A stretch of 64,000 nt of DNA, taken from Sebastes aleutianus (lineage: Eukaryota; Chordata; Actinopteri; Perciformes; Sebastidae). Positions 59,617-64,000 of this stretch are shown one piece after another. Position 1 is the stretch's first letter. The number at the start of each line of letters is the position of its first letter. Where the stretch lies: the NCBI GenBank assembly GCA_916700875.1, contig CAKAKS010000039.1, forward strand, positions 7,713,544 to 7,777,543. The letters run 5' to 3'. The notes under the pieces were generated by a model, which had not been told where the DNA came from, searched no databases, and saw only the letters and a program-made list of their open reading frames with translations. A program made the position numbers and the translations under genes.

Positions 59617-61169
59617 TTACTCTTAAGCTTTTTTATACTTTTTAAAAAGTCAGCTGAGCATTTCATGGTCTTTTCCAGCGATGCCGTGCTTCATATTCAC
59701 ACTATACCTCACGTCACACCTGGGAGTCACAGAGTTAACTTGAACTGACAGTTTACACGGCCATTTAATAACAGGGAAAGTTTCAGCCCCCTGGCTTTCA
59801 TGAAACCAATTTAAGTCAAACCTGTGCTGACGTGGCAAAACAAGGTTTTAATAAATTGTTTGTAATTACTAAAAGTTAACATTCACTTTCAACAGCAGCA
59901 TAATTAAAAACCCAGAGGAGGGTTTCATCCTCCCACGGAGCATTTAAATTACACTTAGGGGGACCTGACCCGTCTAATGTTCTCCAGGAGAAGTTAAAGT
60001 AACCTGAATAACAGCCTGAGAGAGAGAAGCTGGAGAAAGGCACTGGAATTTGTTCAATGTAATGTACAGCCGGAGAGATGCTTGTGTAAATGTCAGGGGT
60101 CCATCACCTGTGAGTAAGATGCATGTAGAAGTTGGGTGTACAAGCAAAAAGAAATCCACTGCTATGTACCTGAGGTGGGAGAGAATGGCAAAAAGTCAGG
60201 TTAAAGCAAGCTTTGCTTTTCAAACCATGTTGAATATACAGGACTAGTGTTTAATAGAAAATAGCTCCCATAGATCGCTGAGTAAACATGGTGCTGATTA
60301 AAAAATGGGAGAGAAAGCATGTGGAAAAGAGTGATGAGAAAACGTAATCAAGCAAATTTCAGATTTTTTTATTTCTTTTTTTGTGTATTTATTTATATAC
60401 AAACATGTGTATATATATGATGGACTCCAAATGAATATTTTTATTGAGCATATTCAAGGTATGTCTTTATTTTTTACTAAGTTCAAGGCATTTATAATGA
60501 ATGTAAAAGAGTGGAAATAAACACATTTATTTATGGGTATGCAGACGGGGCAGACAGCAAAAACAAACATGGAGAATACTAATACGCCATGCTAGGGATT
60601 CAAAGATATTGCTGCTTTTTGAAACAGATGATGCATAAACTAATGAGAAAAACTCTTCAGATATATGAACCATATCTTGCCATACATTTTTTTTTTAGGT
60701 AACTTTTTTTGTAGAAGGATGAAGGGAGTTGTGCTAGCCAAGAGGCTATATGAATAATGTAGGTTATTAGCTACCTGTACAGTACCTGACAAACCAACCG
60801 TGATTGCAGTTATTAATTCAAATGAAAGTATGCAAGAAACGTTTTTTTCTCTTCCTGGTTTGCTTCCACGTTGTGTAGCCCACGACATATTAAAAGCGCC
60901 CTGTGGCATTTTCTTGTACACAAACAAAATGTATGTTCATTCAGTGTTTCTCACCAAAATGCATTGTGTGTATCTCATACCAGCAGTCTTCTTCTTCTCC
61001 TGCCTGTTACCGCCACCCACTATCGATTGCCAGAATAGCAGGAAACCAGCGGCAAGATGTTAATTGCATGACCTGCATGCTCATAGAAAATAGAATGCAT
61101 TCGTACAAACATTGCTCCATTATGCTGCTGGTGGTCTAAAACTCCTCCACAGGGTAAGTTAATTCAACA
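59617..61169. other. Spacer, nothing recognised
   Basis: AT-rich. No repeat family or coding frame was recognised. Confidence 0.45.
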
Positions 61170-62468
61170 GTCTCAATTCAATAGGCTACCGATGCCTCTA
61201 CATGACCTACGTAAGTAAACGAGACCATCATCAAGAATATTGGTTATTTCTATATAGTTATTCTTAATGCCTGGAGCCAACACCACGCTGCTGGAGACCC
61301 AGGCCGTATTGCAGGGCCTGCTGGGGGGGGAAGGGAGGCACAGGAGAACCAGAACCAGGATTGTACGGGGCAGACTGTCAGACCCTGCTGCAGTAAAATG
61401 AAAGGTTCTCTAAAGGGAATCTGGTGCTCGGAAACACAACCGCTTTTACCACCAAAATCAACACAAAATGAATGTTCCTCGTCAGCGGCGCCGGAATGAG
61501 TTTTGAAGTGGGGAGGCCTGCTTTGGATGGCATAAAATGCAGTGGTTCCTACAGGATTTTGAGAGATTGTGGTGGGTGACCTCGGACCCTCTAAGAGGGT
61601 CGCGGGCATGCTCCCCCGGAAGAACATTTTGTACATATTAAAGTTAGATGCATCAACCTGGAGCACTTTGGGGCTAGATCTATGAAGAACTTGGTGCTCT
61701 AGTGAATAATTTAATCATAAAGGTTTTATGGATATGAATGCTGATGGCAAAAAGTCACACAGCATAAGCATGGTAAACGAGATGGGGCCTCCACAGCGAG
61801 AACTCAACGGCCCCGGGCAGCAGCGAGGTCCAGGCGAAGGGTGCTGTAAAACTCACCGTCGGGCCTTTCAAAGCAGACCTAGAGTCGGTCGCAGCACACC
61901 GGACGATGCGCCCGCCGAGGGACAGCCCACCAGTTGAGAAGTGTAAAAATATTTTCGGTTCATTATGAAACCGTAGCGAGCTGGATGTCAGATGACTTTG
62001 ATTTAATTTGAATTAGGCTACACAATGGTTGATTATGATTGGATAAAGATCCACAGAACACTCTGCTCCGCCAAATTGCTAAATGTGGATAAATATATTA
62101 TTCAGTGCCTTTTTAATTGCGCTTCAACCTCATGTTTACACACGTATTGTCGAGAAAAAAAAATATAGACATGAAGCGTAAATAAACGCTTCAGTTATGG
62201 TTTTCTGAGACACAGATGAGACGGAACCGTGCAGACAGCTGCTGCACAGATTAAAATGAGAGCGTATATCTGTAGAATAAAAAACACTTCTGACACCCTT
62301 CAGTCTTGACATGTACAGGATGGAGGGGAATGATTGAAACGTCTTTTTTACCGTGTTTCAATACAGTGGCATTTGCGGGGATACAGTGATTAACAACCTT
62401 AAAAAGAAAGTGGGACATGACCCTTGCGCCTCCTCTTACTTCCAGCGTCCATGTTCCTCGTAGTAGCT
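61170..62468 (+). mobile_element. Element family 'AGTTACTG..GAGGAAC', 5' truncated, split by a hAT
   Basis: It starts inside the family at CAACAGTCTCAATTCAATA and runs through GATGCCTCTACATGACCTAC, GGAGGCACAGGAGAACCAGA and CAGACCCTGCTGCAGTAAAA to its right TIR (GTTCCTCGTAGTAGCT, then TTAA at 62,469-62,472). A 971-bp hAT element interrupts the right end at 61,483-62,453. The minus frame 61,250-61,666 crosses the junction and is not a gene. Confidence 0.65.
61483..62453. mobile_element. hAT element (971 bp) with perfect 8-bp duplication
   Basis: It is flanked by the direct repeat TTCCTCGT (61,475-61,482 and 62,454-62,461). The left end CAGCGGCGCCGGAATGAG and the right end (reverse complement CATGGACGCTGGAAGTAA) share an inverted CA..G.CGC.GGAA pattern. 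CAG plus an 8-bp duplication is the hAT signature. Subterminal 'ACCTCGGACCCTCTAAGAGG' and GGGCATGCTCCCCCGGAAGA are known in fish hAT-like families from memory. Removing it rejoins the host TIR (GTTCCTCG to TAGTAGCTTTAA). No transposase motif was seen. Confidence 0.7.
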
Positions 62469-62472
62469 TTAA

Positions 62473-64000
62473 TATTAGAGGTTCTTAAAATAAAATTCTG
62501 CACAAGTTTTACAAATATTACATCTTCATGATGTATAAATATAAAACACAAAGAGTGCCAACAGTTTTACAGACATGTTTCTGGATTTTTCTGTTGCAGT
62601 ACCATAGTTGACCACTGCGTCAAATCGGCAGGAAGGTTGACTCTATAGCGCATTGTCTCCAGCTCTCTTAATACCTCCATTCTCTGGGTATACTCTGCCA
62701 TCTTCGTTGTGGAACGAGCATGCGAGTTCTCTTGCCTCTCGCTGAAGTATAGGGAGACAACGAAGAGAAGCTGCACAGATTTAACAGTATTGAATTGGGA
62801 AGCGTTATTCTAGTATCCAGCTGGGAGGTCTCTGATGGAAACTGATCATGATCCGTTCTGTGTGCTGAGTAAAGATTTGATGAGCTGTGTTGTGCTGATA
62901 ACTGATTAGAGCTGGTGAAAGGTGACACTACGCCTGTGTAGGTCAGTGTGTAGGGAAAGACACAAACACCACGGGGGTCCTCCGTACTTAACATGTTTGT
63001 ACCGAGCCGGTTGGGAAGGTACTCTGGATGAAACACATCTGCTGAACAAAAGAGGTCAAGTGCATATGTGCGTGTCTCAATGCAAATACGTGTGCCTGCG
63101 TGCACACGGGAAGTGTATCAGTGAGTTAGTTTATCTGTATGAGCAAGCACCTGCCCTCGCAATGCCCCAGCCCTTCACAGTTCGCTGCCTCCTTCCAGCT
63201 AATTTCCATCCAGAGGCGTCAAAGCAGAGTCTTGATTATGCTCCATAACAAAGTGAAAAACAGCCGTAATTTACACTCCAGGCTTCCCTGCTGCGAATCA
63301 TTATCTGCATTCGTAGCATTACACCAAAGGTCACGCTGATTTCTTCAGTCACATGCAGACAGACACACTCCTCCAAATGGGTCACAGAGATTAATCTTCT
63401 CCCACTTCCTCATCCACGTCGGTCGCCTCCTTTTGTTGAGCACAAGTGAAGAGCAGAAATTAAAGGCTGCTATCTCCCCCGCTCTGCAATACAACTGGAA
63501 GGTGGTTAGTTCTTTCTCTGTAATTGAATTTTCCCTGGGCAGTCAAAGTCCTTTAAACCAGGCCTTTGATTCTTCCGTCAACATTGGTGACAGTGTCAAA
63601 GGAAAATGGGTAAAAAGAAGGGCCGTGTAGTCTTTTTCCTCTCGTTCAAAGGAGTGATCAGAGCCCCACTTTCTGTGTGATAAATGTGAGGTGTTTGAAA
63701 TGTTACGGCCCTGGATTTACACAACTCAGCCGGAGCTTCATAACACTTATTACTCTGAAATCCTGATTTATATCTGTTTTCGGGGCACCTCAAGAATGTT
63801 TTTGACATTTTCTCTGAGACGAGTGCAAAGAACATTTGGAAACAAATTACTTTATCTCACCTCTCTGGCATCTCCTTCAAGCGGAGGATTCATGACTGAA
63901 TGCAAGGTCAAAATACATTATTTAAATGTAAAATTGCTTTCTAACACGCTGACAATCTGCTGTGAGTCCCGCAGAGTCAACACAAAACAACAGCTGTTTC
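62473..64000. other. Non-coding; candidate regulatory block at 63.13-64.00 kb
   Basis: 63,130-64,000 is balanced and repeat-free, with GCAGAGTCTTGATTATGCTC, 'AAACAGCCGTAATTTACAC' and 'GCGAATCATTATCTGCATTC', a texture like conserved enhancers. Frames on both strands (62,567-63,835) have no recognisable domain. Confidence 0.4.

Noticed and set aside
1..64000. CRISPR arrays, operons, bacterial-type genes
   Set aside because: No regularly spaced direct repeats with unique spacers and no dense coding; the repeat content is that of a fish nuclear genome.

Overview
This window is nuclear DNA of a fish, most likely a spiny-rayed (percomorph) teleost. I infer this from the repeat families, which I recognise from memory and could not check by search: tRNA-derived SINE, hAT, PIF/Harbinger, several TTAA-flanked miniature elements, and the dispersed families found across percomorph genomes. 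AT-rich spacers, GT, CT and GA microsatellites and the lack of dense long reading frames agree with this. I found no intact protein-coding gene, rRNA or functional tRNA. The longest open frames (264 aa or less) are chance frames, and the longest reads through a CT microsatellite. The window looks like an intergenic stretch or a very large intron.

Layout. 1-4.3 kb: mostly single-copy-looking DNA with a candidate conserved block at 1.7-1.9 kb. 4.4-5.4 kb: a foldback element split by another repeat. 6.0-6.7 kb: candidate conserved non-coding DNA. 7.0-7.5 kb: a dispersed repeat whose partner lies at 53.5-54.0 kb. 7.5-11.8 kb: mainly single-copy-looking. 11.8-14.8 kb: a long-TIR element, then a TTAA-flanked composite. 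16-25 kb: single-copy-looking blocks with scattered hAT-like and TTAA elements and a broken RecQ-like helicase fragment at 22.9 kb. 25.5-29 kb: a CpG-rich block, then a local tandem duplication carrying nested transposons. 31-35 kb: a GT microsatellite, hAT-like remnants and a TTAA element holding another miniature element. 36-39.6 kb: the best candidate regulatory DNA, including a possible 34-nt exon. 39.8-50 kb: GTGAGGACA element, SINE nested in a hAT-like element, an inverted repeat pair at 42.5 and 47 kb, and several copies of one 'CCTAACTAAG' family. 53-62.5 kb: a second run of nested transposons, including two hAT elements with perfect 8-bp target duplications and a PIF/Harbinger element with a TTA duplication and a decayed MADF-like frame. 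62.5-64 kb: single-copy-looking DNA.

The clearest content is the layered insertion record. Younger elements sit inside older ones with readable target-site duplications, which gives their relative order of arrival. Nothing here amounts to a new multi-gene system. The points most worth checking are the Harbinger element, the nested hATs and SINE, the TTAA families, the tandem duplication, the helicase remnant and the possible micro-exon.
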